In this document: in pieces, positions 24,180-35,059 of the stretch
Numbering within the stretch: the first letter of the stretch is position 1
Layout of the letters: every line of letters begins with the position of its first letter
NCBI GenBank assembly: GCA_022606425.2
Contig: JAHDVF020001468.1
Span: 1,958,501 to 2,022,500 of the forward strand
Direction of reading: 5' to 3'
Source: Lepidostoma basale
Lineage: Eukaryota > Arthropoda > Insecta > Trichoptera > Lepidostomatidae
DNA: 64,000 nucleotides
Notes under the pieces: generated by a model
Seen by the model: only the letters and a program-made list of their open reading frames with translations
Database searches by the model: none
What the model was told of the DNA's origin: nothing
Translations under genes and position numbers: made by a program

Positions 24180-25500
24180 ATTGTGTTAATCGGTTATTTC
24201 CTTTAAATTTAAATAGGGAACGATTGGAGCCACAATAAGTTGATTATTTTTCTTTAAATATTCTGGTCATCTTTACTTTTTATTCAACTGGAATTATATC
24301 AGTAAAAAATGCTAAAGATACCGCAAATGTCCACTCTATGTCCTTACCGATACTATTTACAACAAATTGATCATTAATATCTCCATTTTTGGATGTAGGT
24401 CTGTTGACTCTTATTCATTTTATCCCCCGACTAGAATTAGGTCGTCAGCCCATCTATTGTGCGGTCGACCGATGCTCCTTGTTCCCTCTCATGGTCTTCA
24501 TGACAATACTCTGGGTACCCTGGGTATATCTGTTCCCTGTCTAGCGACATGTGCTGCCCATTTCCACTTGGCAACACGGTCCCTTAGACTTATGTTAAGC
24601 TTCTGTCTCTCCATGCCATGGTATTGGCTATCAATAAAGTGCTATGTTTAGAAATATCTTTATTAGCCTAAGCTTGTTATAAACATTGAAATAATCCTGG
24701 TTCGTGTTCAAGCGACATAGTAATGCATGCTTCAAAAGCAGACATTAAACCTTTTTATATATGACGTCTGCAAGGTAGGTATTAGAGATATCATCCCAGT
24801 TTTCATTCTAATAAACGCTAGCATCATTTATTCTTCTGTATTTGACTTACTGGTGTTACAACACAAGGGTTACATTGTGTTTCCAGCAAGCGAGTCTCCA
24901 CTGCAAGAAGCCAAAGAGACTCCTAAAAGACAATCTTGACCATTAGCGGAAATTATGACTATAAGCCTGTCTATCTTCTTGTTTCTATTATAGTTATTGC
25001 TATAAGCAGCCTCCCATCCAAGTGGATGTTGGTGATCTCTAACTAACAACTGTTTATTATAATGTAATTTTGTACCCAATAGTTTATTTCTTTCTCTTTC
25101 AATCTCTTTCAATATATGATTGCGAAGATTATCTATTTGGGCAATATTTAACAAACTATGTGCTATTTGGAAGACATCGCGGTACTGGCTATGTTTAAGC
25201 ACCGCGGTCCGTTTTGCCGACAACCAGAGCAGCGACGCGACGCCGATGATAAGTAATAAGTTTCATTTTGTGAATCCTATGTGCTGTTGTTATTTACTAC
25301 TGTGTTTTATAGTGTATGTTTGATATGATTAACTCTATAAACGTGCATAAATAAAGTTTATACATATTTTGTAGTAAATTTGTGAAAAACAATATTTTAT
25401 TAAAAATGACGACCTTCACAGCCACTTAGAATTATTGGAATGACATTTTTTTCTGGCATTAGTTTTAGACCAGTTGGAAAAAACTGAGGAGGTGAGACAT
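24180..25500. repeat. Paralogous block, copy 2 (between Gr4 and Gr5)
   Basis: Same-orientation relative of 13380-14400, slightly longer through internal insertions. In copy 1 the block abuts Gr3 exon 2; here the sequence diverges near 25500 and no exon 2 follows. It may be the intron residue of a lost receptor gene. Confidence 0.7.
24440..24620 (-). mobile_element. LINE C-terminal scrap
   Basis: The minus strand reads MERQKLNISLRDRVAKWKWA, then AHVARQGTD and later RSIGRPHNRWADDLILVGG. This is the conserved C-terminal segment of RTE/CR1-like LINE proteins. It is orthologous in position to the scrap at 13480-13695 within the duplicated block. Confidence 0.65.
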
Positions 25501-25639
25501 AAAAAAATGGAGTTGAAAAATAAGAGCCACTCTGTTTTTTTACTATAATGTCCGTTGCCACCGATGTTTCTTCAATTATGGGGAAGGAGCTGTCGTGGCA
25601 TTATTTCTTTATTAAAAAGGTTATACTCGCAGAACATTG

Positions 25640-25765
25640 TAGGTGCACTGCATCGCGAGGCAGACCTAGAGCCACCTGGAGAAGAGTCGGGTGGAGGAGG
25701 TTCCTTGAGGCCCTATGCACCACGGAGGTGTGACAGGACAAGAAGAAGAAGAACACGTTGTAGGT
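25640..25765 (+). mobile_element. LINE 3'-end scrap
   Basis: A short plus-strand frame reads SRGRPRATWRRVGWRRFLEA then a stop, followed by an A/G-rich AAGAAGAAG tail. R-G-R-P-R-x-T-W is a common C-terminal box of insect LINE proteins. Confidence 0.4.
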
Positions 25766-26015
25766 ATGCTGCATTTAGCAACAAGAAATATCAGTGATCG
25801 TAATATCGCTCATTCAATTTCGCAATTTCAGCAATTAAAAAAATAAAAAGCCACGCACTCGCGTTTTGTATTGAAAATGTCCAAAACTTCAATCTGTGCT
25901 TTTCCACACACAAGTACGTTGCTTGTTGAATGGTAATAAATCAAAAATATTATAATATAAAAATCAAAATAATAATAATAACTTTTTAAAATGTATATTC
26001 ACCAATGTTTGGGTC

Positions 26016-26052
26016 TTCGACCGGTTTCGGCAGCTCGCTGGCATCTTCAGCG
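26016..26052 (-). ncRNA. Hammerhead-ribozyme-like motif 1
   Basis: The minus strand reads CTGAAGA, a stem-loop GCCAG-CGAG-CTGCC (one mismatch), GAAAC and CGGTC. The order CUGANGA, stem II, GAAA, tiny stem III, NUH is that of minimal hammerhead ribozymes known from Penelope-like retroelements. A convincing stem I is not seen, so activity is doubtful. The same core recurs in the palindrome at 36326-36629. Confidence 0.35.
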
Positions 26053-26415
26053 AGCTTCTGTTGTTCAAATGTTCGATAATGCCTTAGACAGGCGTTAGAT
26101 AAAACATTTAATAATGCCTTGGGGTGACGAAACATGTCATTCACATAAAATTCTTTCGATTTGTAAAAACATTTTGATTTGTTTAAATTTGGGAGCACTC
26201 GATATGTCGATTTCTGGAATACTTTACTAACCGCTAGGAATGCTTTGATAACTGCTGCTAATTGGGGATGCTGCTGTTTAAATCACCACCTGACTCGTCG
26301 GGGCTATTTCCAAAATATCTTTTTAAATTAGAAATACATTTACATAGTTATATAAAAAAATATTTGAACCTTTATTGGAGCCACAAACCAACTGCTAATA
26401 AATTGAATACTCGGA

Positions 26416-27942
26416 CTACAAATTGTAAATAACAATAACGAGTATTTGCAGATAATTGATCACAAACATCACCGAGGCAGACACGTAGCGGAAGTCGACG
26501 GCGGCCATCGCGCCGGGCGCCGTGCGCGGCCTGCGGCGGAGGAGCAGCTCGCGCAGGCGGCGCGTCCCGTCTCTCGTCTCCTGCGCCAGTCTACACACAG
26601 TGTTTCGAGTGTGAGTGGAATGCGAACCCTAGTCTAGTACTAGCTACTAGCTACTAGCTACTCACGCGGCGAGGGACGACGGCGGCAAGACGAGCAGCCG
26701 CGCTGCGCTCACCCTGGCGCCCTCCGCGCTGGCCTGCAGCACCTCGCCGCCCGTTGCCAGTGCCACCACCATCAGCCCGTTGTGCACCAAATACAGAATT
26801 TCCGATACTTTGTACCACGATTCCTGTTGATTACACCAAATACATTCAACTAATTGCCTATTGTCAAAATTCTAGTTTCTTTTATGTACTTGTCACTATT
26901 GACATGAACAATTCAACTAATACATCTCCTTCGTGATTTGATTATTTAGAATTCAGGAAACTTACAACTATATTAATTGTCGTCAATATCGAAACAATAT
27001 GCACAGCAAATGACAGTATGGAGGCCAGAACCTGTAAGAAAGTTTAACGTTTAGTCGGCATGGGAAATGAATGATCATATTTCCTCGAGTTTTGATAATG
27101 TGACTTACCATCATATGAAATCGACTCGCAATGACATCGCAGTTATCTATTAGCTTATTGTACACTTTCAACACCGTGCTGGCGCAGGCACAGTCGGTCG
27201 TCTCTACGAGTGTGTGCTTATCGAATTCTGGCAAATTTACCTTTAATAGCCCGCAATAGCCCATGAAAGGCGCCAGAGCTCCGCTGAACTTCCAATCGCA
27301 CTTAATGCTGAAGGTGCGGGTCATTACAATATTTAACATGTTTATGTAAGAACTTACTAGAAATAACAAACTAAGGTACCGGAGTAGAAGAAAATCCAGA
27401 CAAAGACCGTAGAAATGTATCCACAAGAAGAAATAAGGCCACACGGCGTAGAGCCCCATTTCGTGCAGTTGCAATGCAAATTGGGCGGCGTGGAAGAAGG
27501 CGACGGCGCAGTGCAGAGCGCGGCCGCGGCGCGCAGGCCCGCCGTGGACATATCCGTTCACTTTCGGAATCAGCTTCTCGAGCGAGACAAAATTGTCTAG
27601 GATTACTCGAATTGCTGCTGAATTTATACTTGATAGCCAAAACCAAACACTAGTGAATGCTCCTAGCGAATGATATAAAAAAAGAAATCCGATTTGCAAT
27701 AAAGGTCTGGCGAAGGCGAAGTGAATAGCCACGTAGATGTGAATTAAGCGATATAGTCCGAGAAGGGTTACTGCGGAATACCCCGCGGCCAGTAACTTAT
27801 AGGTCCAGGGCCATGTCCCGAGTGTGCCATTTGGCGCGAGGCGACAGCATCTCACGCCCGAGGCGGTGGTCAGTATTGGGGTTGGATCGATAATGCTGAC
27901 AAACGGTTTGTAGGTGCTGCCCGCTGACTGCGGCCCCGCCAT
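26416..27942 (-). CDS. Gustatory receptor Gr5 (four exons, intact, about 410 aa)
   Basis: Complete GR-family channel. Exons on the minus strand: 27942-27109 (278 codons, MAGPQSAGSTYKPFVSIIDP start, ends ASRFHMM before GTAAGT), 27031-26966 (66 nt, VLASILSFAVHIVSILTTIN), 26823-26666 (SWYKVSEILYLVHN, ALATGGEVLQASAEGA) and 26590-26416 (LAQETRDGTRRLREL, GAMAAVDFRYVSA, INYLQILVIVIYNL stop). Phases are 0, 0 and 2; the last junction is phase 2, unlike Gr1-Gr3, and the split codon gives Ala. Intron 3 is only 75 nt and contains a (CTAGCTA)-type repeat at about 26635-26660. The first exon has hydrophobic segments at the expected places, with VNGYVHG before TM3 and SSYINMLN in TM4. Its closest relative here is the pseudogene Gr4. 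Confidence 0.88.
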
Positions 27943-28223
27943 CTTCTGTTTCTCGCGCGATGTCCTAACGGGAACAATTTCCCTTTTAATAAATTACATA
28001 AGTTGACTAGTTTTGTGTAAGCAATTAATGAAATAATAATTACTTACACCCGAGACGAATTAAATGATATTATGTTGTGTTATTAGGCGGACCCTTGATT
28101 GAAGTGTTGCTAATAAGTAATGTCAAAAGGTTTTCGAACGGGAAAATAAATGAAAGATTGAAACATAAGAGAACCTAGAGCAAATGGGTATTTAGATGAA
28201 TGATCTATAAGTTTTAATGCTTC

Positions 28224-28264
28224 GCCTTGCTAACGCAAAATATTTGATTATGCGTTAGCAAGGC
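28224..28264. repeat. Perfect 14-bp hairpin
   Basis: GCCTTGCTAACGCA at 28224-28237 and its exact reverse complement at 28251-28264, separated by 13 bases, in the Gr5 5' flank. Confidence 0.85.
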
Positions 28265-28403
28265 AAAACATATCATTCCCATAAAATATAAATTAACTTA
28301 AATAGTCCATTGTTTTGGCCGAAACACTGTGATACCTTAACATTTTAAACTGTTAAATTAAATAACTTTGTTTTATATATCACAAATGTATTTTATTTTA
28401 CGC

Positions 28404-28439
28404 GACAGCTGTTTCATCAACCTATGTTAACATCATCAG
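28404..28439 (-). ncRNA. Hammerhead-ribozyme-like motif 2
   Basis: The minus strand shows CTGATGA (28439-28433), a stem-loop with TTAAC-ATAG-GTTGA (one wobble pair), GAAAC (28415-28411), a four-base AGCT loop and GTC (28406-28404). All conserved core elements are present, with a very short stem III of the kind reported in Penelope-like elements. Stem I is weak. An AT-rich stretch with ATAAAAT repeats follows. Confidence 0.4.
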
Positions 28440-28689
28440 GTGTTTCAAATTAACTTATATAAAACAAACCCATCATTCGTTTTAATTATTTATTTTAAGT
28501 AGCATTTAATGTAACTTCTTAATGGCTATATGCTAACTTACATATTTGTTTATTTTTTTTAAATATTATTTCAAATCGATCCAATATCAAATGCAGCGTT
28601 AATATTTTGATTTTTATTTATATAAAACACGTCGCACTCACAGTAAAATTATGTATGATAAAATTACAAGTAACAGGTTCTCACTCCTG

Positions 28690-29010
28690 TCCACACTTTA
28701 TATTTTGCAGCCAAGACAACTGCCGTCTGCCAACTCCCCGACGCGACGTCGCTCTATTTTTTCCATGATTATCAGCCAATGTAGGTAGTATCTTTCTCCC
28801 CTTAGCGCATGACCCCAAATATGAGACCTTTCTAATCTTTATCCTCGACAACAGCTCTCTATTGGCTCTGGCTATCTGTAGTACGTCTGCATTACTGACC
28901 CTATCTCAACTATTCTCAATTATTCACATCTCAATCGCCTCAACCGGCTCATTCAGAGTCCAAGTTTTACAGCCATATATAATAGTAGAACAGACCCATA
29001 ATATAATGTC
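28690..29010 (-). mobile_element. LINE C-terminal fragment (RTE-like)
   Basis: Broken minus-strand frames include GERYYLHWLIIMEKIERRR and ELADGSCLGC, matching the R-G-E-R-Y-x-L-L-x-L-I-M-x-G-K-I-E-G-R-R segment of LINE proteins, with a tyrosine/leucine-rich stretch (YYYIWL) at the upstream end. Several stops are present. Confidence 0.55.
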
Positions 29011-29579
29011 GATTTCAATTAATTGTGGGGGACAGTTTTTATATTACAGATGGAACGTTATCGTGTCCACAAGTTTTCATATTAAGTAAGGTTTTAACGG
29101 CATGCATAATTTCAGATCTGACAATAGGGGGTCATTGAAGTCCACAATCGACGACAAAATCCGGTCTGTCATCACTGAACCACCTTAGATATGCCTTTCC
29201 CAAGTCTGCAGAATCTCTTTTTCATCCAGTATCAACTTGTTGGAATTGTCTATTAGACACGAGGGTGCGGCTGTTCGTTTTGTTCCTGACAATTCCTTTA
29301 ATATTTATTATAATGTAAATGCATTATGCGATCGACTGTTATTCTTCAATTTAAATTGTGCGATGTTCTACCTATGCCGGAAACGGGTGATAGGCCAAGT
29401 CGTGACAGTTATCAGAAAAATATAAAAAATATTTGGTCAAGTACTCTTCACCTATCAAAATAATTCGGAAAAACTAACACCCTACGATGATCTCTCAATT
29501 CCTGTAACTACAAATATTAACTATTCATAGATTTTTTTTCTGTAATGTAACCATGAATCTGTAAAATTTAGTTTAAAAT
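29011..29579. other. Non-coding DNA
   Basis: I recognise nothing here. Sequence composition is unremarkable and frames are short. Confidence 0.45.
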
Positions 29580-30478
29580 TAAAACGTAACTGCCTCAGTT
29601 TTAAAAAAAATTTAAGATTTTTGCCCAACATTGAATTCAGCTTTAACCGACTATACTGGAAAAAAACTACCACGCTATTTTGGCAAGTGGCTTTAAAAGT
29701 TGGCGGGTTCAGTCTAAATTCTAAAATGGTAAGGCTAGAAAACTTCTTAATTGAGGGGAAAAAATGTTTAAACCTAATTTCATGCCAATTCTGTTTAATT
29801 ATAATATAATAGATAAAATGTTGGTATGTCTACAACTTTCAGGTACCTGACATAAACCCCATAGTTTTCTTTTAATGGGGAACGATCAAAGAAAAAGTGT
29901 ACTTTAACGCGCCAAAGAATTGCAGAAGCCGCTGAACACATTAAGTTGAGAAGATACGCCCGTGATATACACGATCATTTATCACACGAAGGTGTAGAGC
30001 TTGCATTGCAGCTGAAGACAGTCAGTTCGAACATTTCCTAAAAATAACATTGTAAATAAATCATAACTGAAGAAATCCAGTAACTGAATTATATTTTAGG
30101 TAAGGTAATTTTAGTTAATTTTGTGTAAGGTAAGGTCAAGGTGGAGTCTGTTACACTGTTCTATTACACTCACTCTGTTGTCGAAATGGCGTGTACTTGT
30201 ACCTGTAAATTGGGGACTTAAAGAAGCCTAGGCTGCATTACCAACATTTTATCTAATTAAACAGAATTGCCATGAAATTATGTTTAAACATTTTTTTTCC
30301 TCAATTAAGAAGTTTTCTAGCAAGTGTCATACAACATTTAAAGTCACATGCCAAAAAGCGTAGTACTTTTTTTTTAGTACCGTCGCGTCGGTTAAAGTTG
30401 AGCGATGTAATTATTCTGAATTCAATGTTGGGCAAAAATATACCATTTTATTTAAAACTGAGGTTACATTGTAATGAA
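29580..30478. mobile_element. Element with about 240-bp inverted repeats
   Basis: The left arm (about 29580-29835) and right arm (about 30240-30478) are imperfect inverted repeats sharing strings such as TTTGCCCAACATTGAATTCA and GAAAACTTCTTAATTGAGG. The 400-bp centre has a short frame reading RIAEAAEHIKLRRYARDIHD near 29920-29990 and a D-I-N-P-I-like string near 29850, reminiscent of DDE transposase C-termini. It looks like a deleted DNA transposon with long terminal inverted repeats. Confidence 0.6.
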
Positions 30479-32940
30479 GCATTTTTTTGGGGTTTAGAAA
30501 TTATAGAATTACGACTTTAAACGGGAACAAAAAAATGCCACAATAGAAATTAAAGATAGGATCCCATTTTAGCTTTAGATAAGCCACATCCGCTCTAATA
30601 CATAACGCCCACACAAACGGTTATGTACCTCATATACTAACGGTTTTTCAAAGATCGCCCCTTAGTAAAAATATTCGAGCATCAAACCATACTATGGCAT
30701 AATATAAATAATCCTTTCGATAAGCCGCCTCCCGGCCACTCGCGCCCCACGAGAATATCACGCACTCTCAAGGTGAAAAACGCGGGCACCTCACCAATAG
30801 GCTGTTCTTAAGCCTCTCTAATGTTAAGCTAAATTAATCCCCGCTTACTCGGAAGGAAATCTTAGCACGCATTTCACACACGGGGAATTGTGTCATAGTG
30901 TGTGTGTGCGAATTCAAATCCTAACGCGACCGGACGGAATCCAGCATCACTCTCGGTAACGCTTTCGAACAAGGCAGACGCGTTGAACTTCGGCTCTACA
31001 TGAACGGTCCTCGCGGAGACCCTTTTCTTTGAATAATGGAGAAACTTCTCCTGGAATCATTAATCCAATATACAGTACAACTTCTAACAAGTTTAAAATC
31101 AAGTGACGCCGGTATACAACAGTGACCTCATCATCAACTCCCGTTCACGGTTATGGTCGGCTCCGCCTTTCTGAAACTTCATATCTATGTATACCGCGGG
31201 GACCCGTAGCCCGGTTCTCAACCACCAACTGCCCGAAGTCGTGTCTCGATTGTCAAAAACAATCCAAGGGGCCGCCTCCTTTAACTGCATCACCACTCTC
31301 CGGAAAGAGGGACGACGTCCTCCGGAAGCCCACGAGCGATGTCGCGCCCTTCATCCTCCAGACCTTCAAGGCTCCCCTTTGGCGGGAGGCCCCTGTAGGC
31401 CCCGGCCCTCTCCAGTCCTGGTAGCGCCACGGCCCTCTCCAGTCCCGGTAGCGCCCCGGCCCTCTGCAGCTCCGGTCACGTAAGCAGCGCCTCACGTTTC
31501 ACGTTCTCTCTCTCCCTCCCCATACAAGTACTACGTTATGACGGTTATGACGCAATGCCAAGGGTTAGCAAAAACTAGTTAAAGGTTAGAAATTTGTTGA
31601 TGTCTGAGTGTACGGATCTGCCGTGTTGCAGGCCAGTCTCGATGTAATTAGACCTTACGATGAGTATGTTCACTTTGAAGCGTAAGACCCTTTTGTTTGG
31701 GCACCATCTTGTGTTTTTCCAATAAATGTATAAACTTTCATCCTCTTTTAATTTATAAGACATGAGTTCCCCTTGGTGGTTTGGGCGTGCGTAAGTGGCT
31801 CCCTAGAGAAATAGAGCTTTTGTCCTGCTGGATGCTAGCCGCGGAATCCGGGTCGGAGAAAATACAAAGGCAAGTATAAGGAAATCTTCCCCCAACCAAT
31901 AAGGTTGCTCGAGGTTCTGGTCCGAGCAACCCGCAGGATAGATTTAAAATAATACCATCAGTCTCGCCACTTCCAATTTCGTCATGACTTCTAGTTCCAA
32001 ATTACGTTAACCTTACTCTTTTTAATTCACAGTCCTCAAAAACTCATTAACCTTCCACTGATAATTCCAATTAAGACATGAGCCCCTCTAGATCAAGTCG
32101 AGTCCTTAAATTTTGGTATTTGGGTGTTTTTCAAATAAAATAAAATAAAATAAAAATTACATGTCCTATGACTTTCGAGGTAATTCTGCAGGCTATTGAT
32201 TTTAAAACTGTTTTTTTATATCTCAAAACAACAGAATAACTCACAAATTGATTATTCACATATCCAAAAGTACTTATATCTGTTTATTTTGCTTAATTAT
32301 TGGGAATATACGATAGAAAAGTGGTGATTTTTCTAGTGTCCCACGCTCCTTTTGCACTTTATAAACGAAAAATATTCATTGATAAGCTACTTCTTGTCCA
32401 AGAGTTTTATGTTATTTGGAAGGATTATATGATTCAATAATATTCCTAGATAACAGCGTATTAGAGTTCAAAATAATATAAAATACTGTTTTTATTTAGT
32501 CACTCAAAACGACGTTGGTGGAAAATTCCGTATACGCTACGTCGATAAACGAAAAATTTACTATAAACTAAGTATATATTTTATTGATGGCAACATTTTA
32601 TAGCTCGTCAACGGTCGCCATGTTCGTAAATTGACACCAGTCGCATTATGTTATGTGAAATAGTGGTCGGGCGTCACGACGTGCTGTTTTTATTTTCCAC
32701 TACGAACGTGATTCTATAATGTTGATTGTTTGACTTACAGCTTTTCATGGGTAAAAATGATCGACATCTAGAATCTGAATTCAATGTAATATTTAGTAAA
32801 ATCATATTCATAAACCTGCATTTTGGAGTTTGTTTCAATACTGGCATCATACGTCACATCCACTACGCGACGTGATGTATTAGTGGAACGCCAAATGTGA
32901 CGTAGTGGAATTATTACGCAACGAGCAAATTTTTTGAAAA
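30479..32940. other. Unassigned intergenic region
   Basis: I see no recognisable gene. A GC-richer stretch spans about 30700-31920, with a minus-strand frame (31296-31099) of unknown identity. A 27-bp tandem repeat (GGCCCTCTCCAGT core at 31404, 31431 and 31458) lies inside it. The remainder is AT-rich. The GC-rich part may be an unrecognised transposon. Confidence 0.4.
31400..31480. repeat. 27-bp tandem repeat, three copies
   Basis: The core GGCCCTCTCCAGTC recurs at exact 27-bp spacing (31404, 31431, 31458), with the third copy diverged. Confidence 0.75.
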
Positions 32941-32944
32941 ACAC

Positions 32945-33540
32945 CCATTTACCAATTGCTTCGAAATTTTTACAATACGCCGGTGTTTTTATATACTCTT
33001 CTATTTCTTCTCTTGGAAAAAACCGACTGCTTTGAAATATTATGACAACGTTGCATTAGAATACGAGCATGTTTTTATAGACATTTCTTAATCTTCTTCT
33101 CCTTCTTCTTTTGAAAAAAAAACCGATTGCTTCGAAATATTGCTATTTAGCGATTGCTTCGAAATATTGCTATTTGCCGATTGCTTCGAAATTTTGACAC
33201 GACACAACGTTGCATTAGAACACGCTCATATTTTTATACGCTCTTCTTTTCTTCTTCTTCTTCTTATTTTAGAAATAACCGATTGCTTTGAAATTTTGTC
33301 ATTTACCGATTACTTCGAAATTTTAACAGAACGTTGCATTACAATACGCAGGTGTTTTCGTGAACTCTTCTTGTTTTCTTCTTCTTCTTCGTTTGGAAAA
33401 TACCGACTTTTTTGGAAAAATTGTTATTAACCGAATACTTCGAAATTTTGACACAACATTGCATTAAAATATGCGCATTTATTATTATGTTATACACTCT
33501 TCTTTTTCATCTTCTCCTTCTTTTGGAAAAAACCGTGATA
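32945..33540. repeat. Diverged minisatellite with CTT-rich units
   Basis: Units contain ACCGATTGCTTCGAAATTTT, GACACAACGTTGCATTA, an ATACGC-ATGTTTTTATA stretch and a (CTT)n run. The TTCGAAAT or TTTGAAAT core recurs near 32958, 33030, 33130, 33155, 33183, 33285, 33312 and 33437. Unit length varies (about 26 bp for short half-units and about 100-125 bp for full ones). It abuts the LINE at about 33535. Confidence 0.8.
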
Positions 33541-34460
33541 GGGATCAAGGGATGCTCTCTGTCACCTGCTCTTTTTAACGTTTACATACAGAATGCGATT
33601 GATGACTTGAGAGAGAGAATGAGTCACAGAGAAGGTGTAAGGATACACGGGCAAAAGATAGACATGATAAGGTTTGCTGACGATATTGCTATGGTTGCTG
33701 AAAGTGAGGAGGAACTGCAGGAGGCCTTAGATACTTTGCAAGATATTCTTCAAGATAGCTACAACATGAAGATAAATAAGGACAAAACAAAGCTGCTGAC
33801 TGTAGGCCGAACGCAACATCAGATGAGAGTAGTGATGTCAGGAGTTCCACTAAAGAACACCAAGGAGTTTGTCTACCTCGGGAGCAAAATAACATGGGAC
33901 GGTCGGTCTAAGAGCGAGGTCGACAACCGTATACATCAGGCTAGGCTTGCATTTAATAAAAGGTCGAAAATAATAGAGTCAAATAATATAGACCTAAAAC
34001 TGAGAATACTCCTCATCAAGACCTATGTATGGAGTGTCTTGATGTACGGCTGCGAGACATGGTGCCTATCCGAAAGGGATAAGCGGAGACTAGAGGCTTT
34101 TGAGATGTGGTCCTATAGAAGACTCTTTAGAATTTCCTGGAGAGACCACATCACGAATGAGGAAGTTCTTCAAGGAATCGAAGGAGGAAGGCACCTGCTC
34201 GGACCTTGTCCGAAAGGCGTGCAAGATGGATCGGCCATGTAATACGTCAAGAAGGTCTCTTGCATGCCATAATGGAGGGTATGATCGAGGGGACAAACTC
34301 TAGGGGACGCCCACGCCGAGAGTACCTGGAGGACCTGTTGGTGGACGTACGCTGCTCATCATATGCAGATCTCAAAAGAGTCGCACAAGACAGGGAAAAA
34401 TGGAAGAGAATAATGGAGGAAATTGCTGCAAACCAATCCCAGGATTGAAACCAGAGAAGA
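33535..34460 (+). mobile_element. LINE (family 2) reverse-transcriptase fragment
   Basis: The frame reads GCSLSPALFNVYIQNAID, IRFADDIAMVAESEEELQ (F-A-D-D catalytic box), KEFVYLGSKITWDGRSKSEV, VLMYGCETWCLSERDKRRLE. A one-base deletion near 34198 (GRHLL) shifts the rest, RARWIGHVIRQEGLLHAIME, RGRPRREYLEDLL, to the +1 frame ending at 34448. The homologous copy at 48932-49365 lacks that deletion. The N-terminal part is missing; the open frame upstream of about 33535 is minisatellite, not LINE. Confidence 0.88.
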
Positions 34461-34925
34461 AGAGAAAATAACGTTCTCTCTATATAATTTATTGAATCTA
34501 GTACAAGCGATTAATACACTAGAGTAAAGTAGATCCTGTCCGGTGGCGAGGTACCGGCAGAAGTTCCTCCGGATGAAGGGGCAGGCGGTAGCGCGGACTG
34601 TAGGTAGTCGGGGAGCAGGCAGCGAGGCGGGCAGCGTGCCGACAGCAGTCAGATCCGAAGGGATGAAGCTCGATCAGTTAGGACCTCTCGTGTTGACTCG
34701 CCGAGCTCACATGCCGACTGCCAATCGCACCCGCCGTTATATCGGCGAGTGAGTCCGTGTGTACGAGGTGGTGGGGGTTCCATTCTGTAGCGCCATTGGT
34801 CGGCGCCTGTAGGCCGGTAGTGGGGGTGCCTCTGCGCTCTGTGGTTGGTCGCTTCGGCCGGCTGCGGCTCACTCGGAGCGGCCGAGTTCGGGGCTGTATT
34901 TTTCATTCTAATTTTTCACCCGGCA
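34461..34925 (-). mobile_element. Possible solo LTR or other GC-rich repeat
   Basis: GC-rich block. On the minus strand it has a CGATATAACGG TATA-like site near 34740 and an AATAAA signal near 34492 close to its low-coordinate end, a layout compatible with an LTR. I cannot confirm terminal TG/CA or a target duplication. Confidence 0.25.
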
Positions 34926-35059
34926 CGTGCGGAGCTCCGGGCCGTCATCGGGAGGCGGTGTTTCGGCCTCTATTCATGCACGTATCAACCGATTGCCTAA
35001 TTTAAAAAAAAAATATTATCCGATAGAGTTGAAACTTTGTATAGTGACAGTATCTTCTT

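Noticed and set aside
31099..31296. A 65-codon minus-strand frame with protein-like text (YIDMKFQKGGADHNRERE)
   Set aside because: I could not place it in any family and it has no supporting gene structure; left as unassigned.
33412..33535. N-terminal part of the 276-codon frame before the LINE
   Set aside because: It is minisatellite read through by chance; LINE homology starts only near GCSLSPALF.
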